Assembly: GCA_027186245.1 (NCBI GenBank)
Contig: CP114495.1
Location: 3,983,001 to 4,047,000, forward strand
DNA length: 64,000 nucleotides
From: Coriaria nepalensis
Lineage: Eukaryota > Streptophyta > Magnoliopsida > Cucurbitales > Coriariaceae
Direction of reading: 5' to 3'
The translations under genes and the position numbers were made by a program. Of this stretch, positions 10,644-26,694 are shown piece by piece; the stretch's first letter is position 1; each line of letters opens with the position of its first letter. The notes beneath the pieces are model-generated. The model was not told the origin of the DNA. It was given only the letters and a program-made list of their open reading frames with translations, and did no database searches.

Positions 10644-12126
10644 CTATCGCTTGGACGGCCTCTCATCATCCTCTCCACCATCATCATCGTCGTCAGAACC
10701 GTCTTTACCGGACCTCTTCCTTTTTGGTGGGGCCTCCACTTTTCCGCTGACATCGTCATCGTCTTCCTCATCTATTTCTTCATCCCCTCCTCCTCCTCCT
10801 CCTCCTTTCTCTTCCGGTTCAAAATCGCTCCCATCCTCTTCATCCTCAGCTCGGCCTACCGGCCTCACAAGGTATTCAGTCCCCATGTCCCCCTGTTTTT
10901 ACATATAAATCATAAATAGAAACACAATACAGATATATGCTATAGCAACAACTAAGCAAGGAAATTAACAAATGGCCGATTGGGATGGGGACCAAATTTC
11001 TTCTCTCTTTTTTGGAAAAAAATTAATGGGGAATGGTATATGGATCTTCACCTTCCTTGTTACTTAATACTCTTTGAATCAAATCTCAACTAAATACATT
11101 TTTTTTAAGGAACAAATTTCTCGCAAGACCTAATTCCAAAGCTAGAATTCCTAGGAGCAGAAAAACTATAAAAGAAATTATTGAAAAGAAAAAAAATAAC
11201 TAATGCATCCAAAATATACAAATTAGTATAATAACTTGTATTTCATCTTAACATAAGGGATTTTGATTTTGAATTAGAAAAAAATAATTGATAATGAAAT
11301 TTCAAATTTCAAATTTCAAATTTATAAAAAAGGAGGGGGGGGGGGGGGGCGCATTGGATGGTCCTCTAATAAGAGGTCAGCGAGATCTAGTTCAAGAGGG
11401 TCAAACGGGAACTATTACAAGTGAGAGTGAAGCTACAAAACAGAGCAGGTATATATTCAGATCTAGGAAACCTACAAACTGAAGGATGAACCCTACTACC
11501 CATTCAACTCTTTCCCCCTTATAGCAAACAGAATAAACCTAATTATATAAAAAGGAAAATATTAGATCTATTCACAGTATGCGAAGTAAACAAGCAATAT
11601 ATTGAATTCGCAACAAAATTAAACAGGAATATAAATGAATTATTTGAGGATCATATGAGCAACAGATCTGAGCAACTATGGCGAAGAATAAGATTAGTAG
11701 TTTAATCAGAAAAAAAGAGTGTAACAATTCTAAAATTTAGATTATTACCTCTTCTTCTCCCTCCTCGTCTCCGTCTTCGTCGTCATCTCCCTCATCGTCG
11801 TCGTCATCGTCGTCATCGTCATCGTCATCGTCATCGCCTTCGCCGGCGTCGTTGTCATCGTCTTCATCTTCTTCATCTTCTTCATCGTCGTCATCTACTG
11901 ACTGAACAGGCGGACCATCGGATGAGTGAAGAACCTCCCGAACATCATCGTCCTCTTCTTCCTCTTCCTCCTCGTCATCATCATCCTCGTCATCATCGTC
12001 GTCCTCGTCGTCTTCATCACCGTCTTCTACATCTTCAGGAACCACATACTTGCTGTTTTCCTCTTTCAAAAACTCAACTTCCTTTTCTTCCTCTTCGAAT
12101 TCCCTACCTTCTTCCACAATCTTCAT
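10644..12126 (-). CDS. Conserved acidic nuclear protein of unknown function
   Basis: Two exons give 208 residues: 12126-11749 (starts ATG, donor GAG|GTAATA) and 10892-10644 (acceptor CAG|GGGGAC, stop TAG), joined in phase 0. Exon 1 is almost entirely Asp/Glu runs after a short N-terminus (MKIVEEGREFEEEEKEVEF). Exon 2 opens with the ordered, conserved-looking GDMGTEYLVRPVGRAEDEED, followed by SDFEPEE, more acidic runs, a basic nuclear-localisation-like PPKRKRSGK and the C-terminus ERPSKR. This architecture matches a plant protein family often auto-named after acidic proteins (prostatic spermine-binding-like or VHS3-like); those names carry no functional evidence. Histone or basic-protein binding in the nucleus is an inference from charge only. 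The 856-bp intron holds a poly-G tract near 11334-11349. Confidence 0.82.
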
Positions 12127-13049
12127 CCCCGCAATCTCACAATTTTCTCGAGAAAATTATATTTTCCAGGAAAATACAAAAATTTAAAAATAAAATAAAA
12201 TTCCAGAAATTGGAGAACGGGAAGAGAATGGCAAGAGAGACAGGAACTTCCTTCGTTCTACCGGTAGCTCTGAAACTTAGATCTCAGCCGTTTAATTTTG
12301 GATAGACGCGGATTGATGACATGGAAAATGATCGGACGGTTTGAGTTAGAGAATTTGTATTTATATGCATATAGCAATAGACTCCTTGCGGCGCTCCATT
12401 CTTCTTTTCCTTACTCGGCTGTTTGTCACGTGCGAAAGAGGGCGGTAGGGTTTCTTCTCGAGAATTTTCTAGTGGATCTTTATATGGGCCTAATGGGTCG
12501 TGCTGAGCCCAAATAGTTCGGCCCTTTCCATACTAGTGGTTGTAAAATTAGGCATTTGAGAATTTAAGCGGGGGATTCTTGGAAAATAACGAAAGATTAA
12601 TAAGAAAATGGTTATGTAATTTCTGAGTTAATCAGATTTAATTGGAGTTTTTAATTTATTTTAATGGAGAATTTAAGATATTTGAAATCGCTAATTAAAA
12701 TCTTATAAATTTGCAACTCCCGAGCTTAATTTATTTTTATTTCTAAATTAAAAAAATAATAGATTTTCTAATAAATTTATAAACTGAATCTCCTCCTTTT
12801 GGAAATTTGACACAGAAAACACGTCTGCTTTCATCAGATTTCATTTTCCTTTCTAAAATTCTTAGGATTCAGTGTGATAGCAGTCGGATATAAAAAAGTT
12901 CACCGGAATTAATGATAGTATAATCACATAATTCATAATCTATTATATCTTAGGAAATATAAGCCAAATAATCCAAAAACCGAGTAGAGGAGTTGAATCT
13001 GTTTTAAGGAAATTATGAATTTCCACATACACTTTCATAAATAACTAGG
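12127..13049. other. Upstream region of the acidic-protein gene, then AT-rich spacer
   Basis: Immediately upstream of the minus-strand start is a C/T-rich 5' UTR-like stretch. CACGTG occurs near 12427 (TGTCACGTGCG), a G-box core. No other gene is seen before the LINE relic. Confidence 0.35.
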
Positions 13050-14260
13050 TAGCCGTGGTTTGAAACAAGGTCACTCCATCTCACCTATGTTGTTTATTAT
13101 AGTTGAGGAATGACTTAATAGAAGAATATCTAGGGATGTAATGAATGGTTCCATTAAACCATACTCCTCTAATAGCAGTTATCCTATTAGTTCGCATTTA
13201 TTATTTATGAATGATACTTTTATCTTTGCAAATGACAGTTTTCAATCCGTAAGAGCCTTAATGGTAGTCATCCACATGTATGAGAAGGCTTCAGGTCAAA
13301 AGGTTACCATTACTAAAAGCAATTTCTATGTCCATGCAAATTGCTCTCTTGTTAGAAGCAATATGATTGCAAACATAACCGATTTTCGTAAAGGCTTATT
13401 TCCTTTCGTCTCCCCTAGTGCGCCTATCTCTTATGGATATATTAAAATCTTTCATTTCCATGATTTGGTGAAAAAGGTTTTGTCTAAGTTGGAGGGTTGG
13501 AAATCTCATTTCCTCTCCCCTGGTGGCAAGCTTACTCTTATTAAATATGTGCCCTATTCCATCTCTTTGCGTCGGTTTCAATCCCTAATAATCTTCTCTC
13601 AAGCCTCAAATCTCTCATGGCTAGGTTCTCTTGGGGATCCCGAGATGAGGAAAGAATAGGCATTAGGTGTCTTAGGAAACTATGTCCAAAGCTAAGGATT
13701 TGGGAAGTTTGGATTTGAGACAACTTTTTGACATAAGGAAGGCTTTCATCATGAAAATAATATGGAATCTTTCACATGGTCAGTCTCTTTGGGGCAAGTT
13801 TGTAGTGGCAATATATTCTCATCATCTCCTGGTTTTCAAATGGACTAGCCATGCTGCTAGTTCTAAGATATAGAAAGAAATGGTGGATATAATCCCACTT
13901 TTTCTAAAATTATATATTTGGAAGGTCGGGGATGGAAGATCTGTTTCTTTCTGGCTTGACAATTAGGGAGTTGGTATTATTTCTTCACTGCAGAATAGTC
14001 CTCATATAATCAATCTCTTTAAAGCTGCAAATGGCAGGGTTTAGACGGATTTATATCTTCATCATGATTAGATTGCGATGAAAGAACAATTTTTGCTTTC
14101 AACTTAGAAGAAGATATATATGTCTAGACTTCTAGTAAGCATGGCTACTTCACCATCAAATCCATATGGAATGCAATATCTAGTCAAAATAGTAATATAC
14201 CTTATTACAACAAACTCTGGAAAGTTATATGCCCTTTTAAGAAAGTTATTTATAACAGTG
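13050..14260 (+). pseudogene. LINE (L1-type) reverse transcriptase remnant
   Basis: The translation begins with the RT motif region GLKQGHSISPMLF (consensus RQGDPLSPxLF) near 13060. It runs through the active-site region, where LLFMNDTFIF stands in place of the usual xxADDxxxF, so a catalytic aspartate is lost. Next come EKASGQKV and the thumb-like LSKLEGWKSHFLSPGGKLTLIK near 13480-13550. After 13650 the relic continues in other frames with zf-RVT-like text (WKVGDGRSVSFWLD near 13920) to about 14260. The upstream endonuclease and the start of the RT are absent, consistent with 5' truncation of a non-LTR retrotransposon. Confidence 0.78.
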
Positions 14261-15075
14261 GAAGAATAATTAATATTTATATGTTGACTCATAAATGTAA
14301 GAGTATTTGTTAGATATTGTAACTTAACCATGAGATTTAATATAAAAGTACAAATATATCAAAAATGAATTTCCTTCCAATATCTAATAAATTTTGAAAT
14401 AATATTTTTTGAACAATAGGTTTAAACACTTCATCATTCTCATAGATTTGAAACAAGTTACTCATTTATGCAAGTAATGCAAAACAAGAGGAGATATAGG
14501 ATAATAAACACCTGAAAGTCGAATAATAGAATCATGAAATATTTATAAAAGATATGTGAATTTTTCAGATATATCCCAATTAGAACTATTCAACAGAACA
14601 GAGGGATAACACGAATTAAAAAGAATCACTAATTATTTCTTTATGTGGGTGGGCACTTTTCAATATCAAATATGTGGAATTCAACCTTACTTGCATATTA
14701 GTTCCAAACTTTCGAAATTTCATATTAAATGCCCTACACTATATTTTAAACTTAGCTAAACTAGAATTCGAACTACTAATCCAAGATAATACCAATCAAA
14801 ATTTATCAACATAACAGTTACCTGTTGTTCTTTTATACTTGATTTTACTATAAGATTTTTGATATGACACACACAACATTGATATAAGAATATTCTACTA
14901 TTATATTGGCTAAGTTATGATTCGAATAAAAAGACGGCCCTTGTGTTTTCCATAGCATTATCCAATGTTATGGATATTATCAACACATAAATAGTTCTCT
15001 TTAGAATGAGCATTCCAAATATTTGAAGTCAAGGGAAAAGTAAAATTTAAATCATCACATTCTAATTTTAATTCA
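14261..15075. other. AT-rich spacer, no gene seen
   Basis: No coding pattern, RNA gene or repeat of note was recognised. It may be decayed sequence of the flanking LINE or hAT elements. Confidence 0.35.
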
Positions 15076-15414
15076 TCACTTTTTTTTTAAATATGCAAGT
15101 ATGTCAGATCTAGTAGTATTTCTACTTGTGCTCTTATATTGTGAGTTATATACTCTTCTAATGAACTCTTCATAATAGACACTATCACCAAAATCAATAG
15201 GTAAATCAGAAGCATCAATAAGTCTAACTAGAAATTTTTTAGCAATTATTAGATCATAAGTCCACGTACTAATTATATTATCAGTGTTAAAATTCAGTTG
15301 AGTTTGATTCATACATGCACTAACTTTAGCCATGCATTTGTTTTTGTGGCGTTTCAAGTGATTAGTTCCATCATTTGAACCTGCGATTAAAATACTTTTA
15401 CAATACTTGCACAT
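15076..15414 (-). pseudogene. hAT transposase N-terminal fragment (BED zinc finger)
   Basis: The 112-residue minus-strand frame opens with half of a BED finger, CKYCKSILIAGSNDGTNHLKRH (split here: CKYCKSIL, then NDGTNHLKRHKNKC), giving the C-X2-C...H-X4-H/C pattern. It continues with a RICESLEEPER/hAT-like segment (IIAKKFLVRLIDASDLPIDFGD). It ends at a stop long before the catalytic and dimerisation domains. The region upstream on this strand (15415-16330) may hold its first exon or promoter, but I could not place a start. Confidence 0.68.
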
Positions 15415-16944
15415 TGTACCATCAATGTTCTCACTCTTATTTTTGTATGAAACTATGTCAAAGGTATCTCAAATATTGGATGTTCGCTTATTACATCTCT
15501 TTATAGTCATTGTATTTATGACAGTAGCAGTATTAGTATTAGACTTACATGATGGTGGTGGTGGTGATAGTCTTGGTAGTATATTAGATTGTACTGGAAC
15601 TGATGGTATTGACGGTGAATCAGAACCGATTTTGGAATAAAGATTTTGCTCATACTCATTTAGAGAGTTGAAATCATATTGACCATGATCCCAAAAAATG
15701 ATACAACCTTCGGATATACAGATGGTCTAGTTCGAGATTTCTTAAGAATATACTTTTTTTCCTATATAAGAATTTAAGAGTAAATTTAACCATAAAAATA
15801 AAATTTTAAGTAAAAAAGTAAAGCATTAACATTAAGTATAATCATAATTAATAAATAATAGCATTGTTAATATTAAAAATTAATTACCTTGTAACTTGGT
15901 TTAATTTATGGAAAATAGCGGATTATGGATTGAAATTAAGGATAAAAGATTGAGATTAGTGATAAGGAAATTATGAATTATAGAAAAATGAAAATTAATT
16001 ACAATTTAGAGTATTAGGAATTAGAAGATAAGACAATAGAAAGAGAGTGTGTTTGTGAGAAAATGTAAGGAAAAATTAGAGTAAAAAATAGATAATTATA
16101 AGAAAATTTTGAATATGGAAGAATTAAAAAATTATTATGTAAGGAGTAGTAAAATAAAAGAAAAAAAACTATAAAGGTTAACAAAAAATGATTCCCATTC
16201 AATTTGAGAAAAATAATTTTTTGAAATTTAAATTTATTTGAGAGGGCACTATTGAGCTCTCTCAACCCTCTCAAATCATGCATGTGCAGCAACTTAGGTG
16301 GTCTGCCGCACATGGATCTATATTATAGCGTTAAGCCTACATTGTAGTTGGGCTGGGTCAAATCTGATCTGGTCTAAAATATTGGACCAGTTACATGTAT
16401 GTCTTTAGTTGCATTTAAAATACATCATTATAATATTTAGAATTTTCAATTTTATACAAAAGAAGAAAGAAAAAAAAGCTTCAAAATTTAGATGTGCTTA
16501 ATAATACTAGTAGGTCCATACAATATTGGTTAATAATATATATTAATAATTAATGCCTTGCATATAAGTTTCCGAACTTCCAATTCAAAAAGAAATTGCA
16601 TGCACAAACTGCCATTATTCGGAAATTATTGCATAATAAGCCTCGATTTAATTCTCATTTTCTTACCTCACTGTTTTCGATCTTTTATTCAATTGTTTAT
16701 TCTATTCATCCATTTAACATTTTGTTATGTTATTCTCGTATGTTTTTGTATTACATATTCTGGTTCTATTTTTTCTACATATTGTTTCCTACTTATAGTT
16801 TCTCGATATGTTTATTGTTTTATAGTTTACTATTTCTGATTATTATTTTACAATTTACTGTTTCTATTTACTATCTACTGTATTACTATTTACTTTATTC
16901 TAATGCCCTACAATGTTCATGATTTTTCTATTAATTATATAAGT
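15415..16944. other. AT-rich sequence between two hAT remnants
   Basis: A minus-strand frame at 16313-16014 and two overlapping plus-strand hydrophobic frames at 16558-16922 have no recognisable features and are probably chance in low-complexity sequence. Confidence 0.35.
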
Positions 16945-19795
16945 AACTCCAACACCCAACATTGCGGGCACGCGTGCCGACCCAAAGCACGACACCACTC
17001 TTTTGAGCCCATGCGAGACACGAGCCGCATAAACAAAGGCCTAGGCATGTTCCTGTGGGCTGGCAGACCTGCTAGCCTATGCCCCTAACGGATGGGGAAC
17101 GTCCCCGTGCCCCAGCCCCATCTCTCTTATTTTATTATTATTTTTTAATTTGAAATTTATATATTTTCCCCCCCTCATTGTTTTCTATAAATACTTTTAT
17201 TTTCTTTCACAATTTTCACACTTCAACTTATATTTTACTTTCTTTCTCTTTAAATTTTCTCAATCTATATTTTCTAATTCTCTATAATCTCTTTCTAATT
17301 CTTCTTAATCTATGTCTAATTCTTTTTTCTCAAATTATATCACTCTCAACTGTGAGTTCTTCATTGATTGAATTTGAATCATAATAAGTTATTACTTACT
17401 TACGTTTATTTTCACATTTTATTCTATATTTACTTATTTATATTAATAAGTTATAATATTTATTGTTATTTTGATGTAGGAAATGAATCCCCACCGTGAA
17501 AAGTTTTTCAATTTTGGTTACTCCAAGAATGACATAACTGTTAAAAACTATATGGATCTACCCGATGACATTGACAATGATATAAAGGAAATACAAGAGG
17601 ATATGCCGAGTACAACATCATCTGGAAAACGTAAGAAGAAGGCTGATACTTCGAAAGTTTGGCATTATTTTGAAAAAATATATCAATCAGATGAAAAAGA
17701 TAAAATAGCAAGATTTGGTACATGCAAGGTATGTAATAAAAAATTAACTACAAAAGCCACGGGTAATACTAGCCACTTAAAATGACATATGGTTATGCAT
17801 GCTTACAGCTGATACATGTATAAGTTAATCTACTCTTGATTTTCAACTTCATGGTACGGTTAGTAATTGATTTTATGATGATGCAAGAACTAGAGAAGGC
17901 TTAGTTAGATTTATTGTCATTTCTGACTTACCTATAAGTTTTGGTCAAAGTGAATATTTTGAAAATTTTATTAAAAAATATTTTAATCTGCACTATTGTA
18001 AAAAAAACTAGAAATATAATTAGAAATGATTTAGAATTATATTTTAAGAAATAAAGTGATGCTTTAAAATTAGAATTAGGAGCACCTCATGTTAGCATTA
18101 TATTAACTTCATGTATTTGGAGTGCTCGATCTAAACAAGATTATTTATCTATAGTCATACATTATTTGCAGTGAACATAACACTGAAAATATTTTTAAAA
18201 TAATTTTATAAGTTTTAGGCGAGTTTGATATAAAATAATGTATAATATCAATCACCTTAGAAAATACTTCTGCGAACACGAGAGCTATAAATTTTTTACA
18301 ATTCGAATTAGATGGATATAATTGTGAAATATTTATACATCAACATTGTGTTTGTCATGTTATCAACCTAATAGTTAAAGAAAGTTTGAAATTAGTAAGT
18401 GAAGAAATTGAAAAAATTAGAGAAGCATTAGTTTGGCTATATAATTCAAGTTTGCGTATTTCTACATTTAAAACTTTTTGTACTTCATTAAATAAGAAAT
18501 GTAGAAAAGTTTTCCTTGATATGGATGTTAGATGGAATTCTACTTATACTATGTTAAAGCATGTTTTCCGTTATAGTAATGAGATTAGTTTATTTTATCA
18601 TCATAAAAAATATAAAATTTTATTATTTAATAATGATTGGGATACTGCTAGAAAATTTACTAAAAGTTTAGAAGTTTTTTATAACTCTACTGTGCTTCTT
18701 TTTTGTGTTTATTATCCTACAACTCAAATTGTTAACACTTTTGATAAGTTGTATCAAGTTTTTAGAGTTTATGAAAATAAGTACAACAACTTGCAACCTC
18801 AACGATAGAAGAAAAAATAAACATAAGATACATTGTTATGGGAAGTAATCTCAAAGTGGAAGGTTTTCTAAAGTTCAAGTTCTAGGAAAGATGGTCCAGT
18901 TTTGGAATTGGCGACGCCTCCGAGTAAGACTGATAGGTCTAGTAGTATGTAATACGATGAGTTTTTAAAATATCTTAGAGGTGATTGAGATGAAGAAAGA
19001 GACTTTAATATGTTGGAATTGTGGAAGATAAAGTCGTTGAGATTTCTAATATTTAGCCCGATTGACACACGATGTTATAACTATTCTGGTTTCAATAGTT
19101 TTTTCAGAAGCAACTTTTAGCATATATAGACTAATTATTACTAATCGAAGAACATCATTAACACAAGAGATGATAAAATTATTATCATGTTTACGAGATT
19201 GAGAATGTGCCTTTAAAAGATATCAACATCGAATGGAAAATGAGGACTTAGTTGAAGCTTTTAATTCTTATACCTCGAATACGAAAATTATAGTTCTAGT
19301 CAAGATGACATATGAGATAATTATGAAGTTTGGAGAATTCGATCTGTAATTGTAAATTTGTGATTATTTTTATTTTTCATTTGTAGATCTTATATTATAG
19401 GTTGATGACCGGTTTTTCCCCTACCATGATCGGGAGGGGTTTTTTCACCGAAAATTATTTTGTACATTGAAATCTTTCGATTAATACAAGATTTTATTAA
19501 GCAAAATAATATTTTTTACAGTTTATTTATAATTTTAATTATTATTAATACTAATTTTTAATTTACTAAATACCAATTATAAAATATAATTAACCATATA
19601 AATTTTATAATATCAATATTTTACTAATTATTTTAAAACTATTCACGCATGAGTCAAAATAGGCCAGCGGGCCAAAATAAACACCGGGACAAAAACAGGC
19701 TCAATTTGTACCTATACTGTACCCTTGTTTTTGGACATGAGCATGACCAATCAATGCTGGACATGGCATAGTCTGTATATGGATTGCCACCTTTA
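16945..19795 (+). mobile_element. Degenerate hAT transposon
   Basis: A GC-rich subterminal block with GCACG/CGTGC motifs (16955-17125) is followed by a BED zinc-finger exon (17483-17785: VWHYFEKI, then CKVCNKKL...NTSHLK with a stop where the final R-H should be). Next come the hAT catalytic region (about 18160-18808, with HCVCHVINLIVKE and DVRWNSTYTML) and a C-terminal dimerisation relic (about 19080-19210, SEATFSIYRLIITNRRTSLT). The right end reads ATTGCCACCTTTA at 19795, which resembles the terminal repeat of the related element at 26695-27776. The left terminus was not found. Stops and frame changes make the transposase non-functional. The gene model is one BED exon plus a long transposase exon. 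Confidence 0.8.
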
Positions 19796-20935
19796 CTCTT
19801 TGACACATACTGTTAGGCGCCATATGCCTGCAACCAACAGGCTCCAATACGGATCGATTACGCCACCCGATCAAGGCCTCCCCATGTTTTGCATAGAATC
19901 AGCTCTGTCGGTAGAGAGAGTACTCTCTAGGCCCTATAAATATGTAAGACTTCAAATAATAATAATTATATATATATATATTTGAAAAAGTAAAAAATGT
20001 TATTATCTTTATTTAAGAAAGATGAATATGAAATAAAAAGAAATTTATTAATAAATTATTCTCACATAATTTATTATATATACAATAATTACTCTTTATA
20101 TTACAAAAACTGAAAATTTTAATTTGACTTTGGCCTTCATTCTTCACGAGCCACTTTGATGCCACATTAGTTTTGGAACGAACCGGCAGCTGCTCTCCAG
20201 CCTCTTATGTGCCTTCATTTAGCAATTTCAAACAAAAGGAAAGAAAATAATACGCGTAGGTGCCCGTGGCCCCCTACGTGTAGGTCTGTTCTGCCAAGGC
20301 ACAAATTATAAACTAGTTTTTCTAACGACCATGCTTTAATTAAATATATATATACTTCTCAGGTGTGTATCCATCCTACATCAAGCGGCCGCTTAAGTTG
20401 GCCACCGACGAAAAAAAAATAATAATAATAATAATAATAATAATTAATTAATTAATTAAAAAAATTATATATACTATTAGGAAAAATTATTTAAATTTTT
20501 ATTATTAATATTTTATAATTTAAAGCGATCAAAATTTAACATATATTTATACTGAATTTAAATTTCCATTCTAATTCCACCGTTCTTTTTCAACATGATC
20601 GGACAACAAGAGACTAATCTGTAACTATATGTAGTATGAACCACGTGGCGAATGCGTGGGATCAGCTGCCCCACAAAGCGGATTTTTTTCAATGAAACAG
20701 ACGCATACCCGTGGCGAGAGGGGTAAATAGGTCCCCACAAACTTTTTGAGTGGAGCCCACCAGCCCCCTTTCACCAAAAGGCACATGCGTCCGTTTCACT
20801 GGATAGGTTTTCCACAAAGCAAAGAAAAATCCGAACAATAATTAAAAGGGCCATTAAAAAAGCCTTAAAAGGCCCAAATAGAACCCGATGATTTTTTCCT
20901 TTTCATATCTGAGGTCCTGTTTGGTTACTAAGAAA
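19796..20935. promoter_or_regulatory. Intergenic region and upstream sequence of the invertase-inhibitor gene
   Basis: Holds AT-rich simple repeats ((TA)n near 19966-19980 and AAT/TAAT runs near 20411-20455) and CACGTGG at 20642, a G-box type core. No TATA box can be assigned with confidence, and no other gene is seen. Confidence 0.35.
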
Positions 20936-21484
20936 ATGCAACGAATTTCAGTCTCCCTACTAAAAACCTACCTACTCATCCAAATCCTTCCTACAATCTT
21001 TCTCCAAACTACAATCCACCCCTCACAAGTCGATCTAATAGACCAAACATGCAAGAGAACACCTTACTACGATCTTTGCCTTTCCAGTTTAAAATCAAAT
21101 CCAAAAAGCGCAGAATCAGATTCGAAAGGACTCGCCGTGATAATAGCGGAGTTGCTTCTAGCAAACGCGTCGAACACTCTGGGTTTCATCGAATCAATGA
21201 TCAACAAGACGAAGGATCAGGATGTGGAGAGGAATTTGGCTTTCTGCGCGGAATTGTATATTCCGATTGTGAAGTATAACTTGCCTCAGGCGATCGATGC
21301 TCTGCGAGAGGATAGATTCCTTTTCGCGGAGGATGGGATTGCTGATGCCGGAAAGGAAGCCGACACGTGCGAGAAGAAGTTTTCCGGCGGAAGTGAGAAT
21401 TCGGCGTTGAGTGACCGGAATGAGGTCCTGCATAAGCTCTCTGATGTTGCTTTAGCCATTGTTGATGCCATTCTTGTGGCATGA
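20936..21484 (+). CDS. Cell-wall/vacuolar invertase inhibitor (C/VIF-like, PMEI superfamily)
   Basis: A single-exon gene of 182 residues. I start at the ATG at 20936, since it is followed at once by a typical signal peptide (MQRISVSLLKTYLLIQILPT, cleavage probably near residue 28-32); an in-frame ATG 16 codons earlier would bury it. The mature part has the four-cysteine PMEI/invertase-inhibitor fold: TCKRTPYYDLC near residues 39-49 (first disulphide pair), then FCAEL and TCEKKF (second pair), with helical repeats and the C-terminal AIVDAILVA. The DQTCKRTPYYDLC and FAEDGIADAGKEADTCE segments favour an inhibitor of acid invertase (beta-fructosidase) over a pectin methylesterase inhibitor, but sequence alone does not settle the target. 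Such proteins act in the apoplast or vacuole to restrain sucrose hydrolysis. The gene is convergent with galactokinase, 303 bp between stop codons. Confidence 0.88.
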   Translation: MQRISVSLLKTYLLIQILPTIFLQTTIHPSQVDLIDQTCKRTPYYDLCLSSLKSNPKSAESDSKGLAVIIAELLLANASNTLGFIESMINKTKDQDVERNLAFCAELYIPIVKYNLPQAIDALREDRFLFAEDGIADAGKEADTCEKKFSGGSENSALSDRNEVLHKLSDVALAIVDAILVA

Positions 21485-21787
21485 GCTTGTAATTATTGTA
21501 ACCTTTGAGGTTAAATTACAATCAAAATCGAAATTCTCGTTTTTTTACTTTTTTTATAAAGACCCCAAAAACCCGCGAAAAAGAATTAAATCAGCCGTTA
21601 AAAACGACATGTCGGCACATACATAAGTACAATATTTTACTATGGTCACTCCACAATCCAGAAATCAATATAGTCTTGTTGATGTTACATTCTACTGAAC
21701 ACACAATGATAATAATTTTATTCATATGTCGTTTCTGGACCTTTGATAATTAATATCCTGTTGAGTAATCTAAAGTGACAAAAGCGG

Positions 21788-25110
<3,323 letters not shown>

Positions 25111-25984
25111 CTTCGAATCAAAACCTCTGCAAAATTCTCAGAGAAAAAAATCGGTAAAAATAAAAAGTCCGATTAGAGATAACCGCTCGGATTTGGAAGA
25201 GACTCAAGAGTTCCTGCCTTTACAATGGAACTGCAAATTTCGAAAAGATATTCCTTCTAATTTAATTCGGAATCTCGGATAACTTAAAAAGAGAAAGAAA
25301 TACTTACAAAAAAAAAAAAATTCCAGATAAGCCAAAAACGGGAAAACCCTCGGGTCCGGATTCGGTGCCGGTTTGCACGATATCTGTTTATCCCGACCGT
25401 GTAATCTCGACCATCCGTAACGAATCCAACGAATTATTTAGTCAGAAGGAGGAAGAGAAGTGAACCTCCCTTTTTAGTCGGTTGGATTCTTAGGAGGAGA
25501 GATAAAAAATTCTCCTCATTTATTTAGTTATAATTCTATAAAATTAGAAAATGAAATTAATTTTATTTTCGTCATTTTATTATATTTTATTTATTCTATA
25601 AAATAAAGAAAATTTATTTTTTTATTTTTTGATTGGATAAAATTAATTTTTCTTATTACATGCTTAAAAATAATAATGTCGAAAATTAAAAAAAAATATA
25701 TAAATTTAAATATCATATTCATTATTTTATTTTTTTACGAACTTCATTTCATTCATAATTCTAATGATTTTTATTTTATCTATTTTACTTATTCTCATTT
25801 TACTTATGAATCAAAGCAATTACTTTATTTAGTTAGAATTTTAAGAAAGTATGGATATAAGAAAAATCTTATCAAGTTTTCTATTCCTCTAAAATTGGAA
25901 AGAAAGGAAGGAAAATCAAAAAAATATTTTTTTTAGAAAAGATAATATTACCATTTTAACCATATTGTCTAATTAAACATATAA

Positions 25985-26021
25985 TTCACTTTGTTTGGTT
26001 GGAGGAAGAAAAAGGAAGGGA

Positions 26022-26073
<52 letters not shown>

Positions 26074-26452
26074 TTTAATTTCACTTCCCTTATTTATTTA
26101 GATTTTTTAGAAAAGAGAGAAAAGAATTGAAGAAAGTGCAGATAAATTTTATTTAATTTTCAATCTTTATAAAATTAAAAATTAAAAAAAAATAAAGTGA
26201 AATGAAGAGAATATTTGTATATATTAATTATATTATATTATTTAAATATTTATTATTAAAAAATATAATCATAAATATATTAAAATATTTTTATTTATTT
26301 ATTTATAAAATTATCCAAATACAAAAATAAATTTTAAATTCATTTCCTCCTCATTTTCTTATTTTGATGAATCTCCCTTCCTCTTCTTTCGTTCTATCCA
26401 AACATAAATTTTGAAGCTCATTTTTCTTCCAATCCCTCCAACTGAACATAGG
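25985..26452. mobile_element. Possible foldback MITE containing a TA microsatellite
   Basis: The left end TTTGTTTGGTTGGAGGAAGA and the right end, read in reverse complement as TATGTTCAGTTGGAGGGATT, are imperfect inverted repeats followed on both sides by purine-rich GAAGAAAAA. This is the look of TTTGG-type MITEs. No clean target duplication was identified. Confidence 0.35.
26024..26068. repeat. (TA)n microsatellite
   Basis: About 22 uninterrupted AT dinucleotides, likely length-polymorphic. Confidence 0.95.
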
Positions 26453-26694
26453 CTTAGAGTTAGGAATCTGCTGGCGTGGCATTAAATTTGATTGGAGAAT
26501 TTAGTGATGTTAATCATTGGGGGTTGAGAGAGAATGACACGACGTTGAAGGGAATGGAGTCCTCACGCCTTTTTCTTTACGCTTTAGTTTCGTATAGTAA
26601 AAAAGGAGAGATTCCAACCCGCGACACGTGTTCTATTTGTCGGGTTAGTGGTTTTGATCCGTTAAGATTATGAATTCGACGTCTTTTCCTCCAA

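Larger units (their letters stand above)
25111..26686. other. Galactokinase upstream region and AT-rich spacer
   Basis: The first ~350 bases (up to about 25460) probably hold the galactokinase 5' UTR and promoter. Beyond that lie a MITE-like foldback, a long TA microsatellite and low-complexity AT sequence. A 65-codon frame at 26476-26673 has no recognisable domain. Confidence 0.4.

Noticed and set aside
10600..10908. Plus-strand Ser/Pro-rich frame of 102 codons
   Set aside because: Antisense shadow of acidic-protein exon 2.
11922..12305. Plus-strand His/Arg/Pro-rich open frames opposite the acidic gene
   Set aside because: They are the antisense of Asp/Glu codon repeats (GAT/GAC/GAG read as ATC/GTC/CTC) and overlap the supported minus-strand exon.
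16558..16922. Two overlapping hydrophobic frames that look like a small membrane protein
   Set aside because: T-rich low complexity gives Phe/Leu/Ile/Tyr in several frames, and the stretch lies between hAT remnants.
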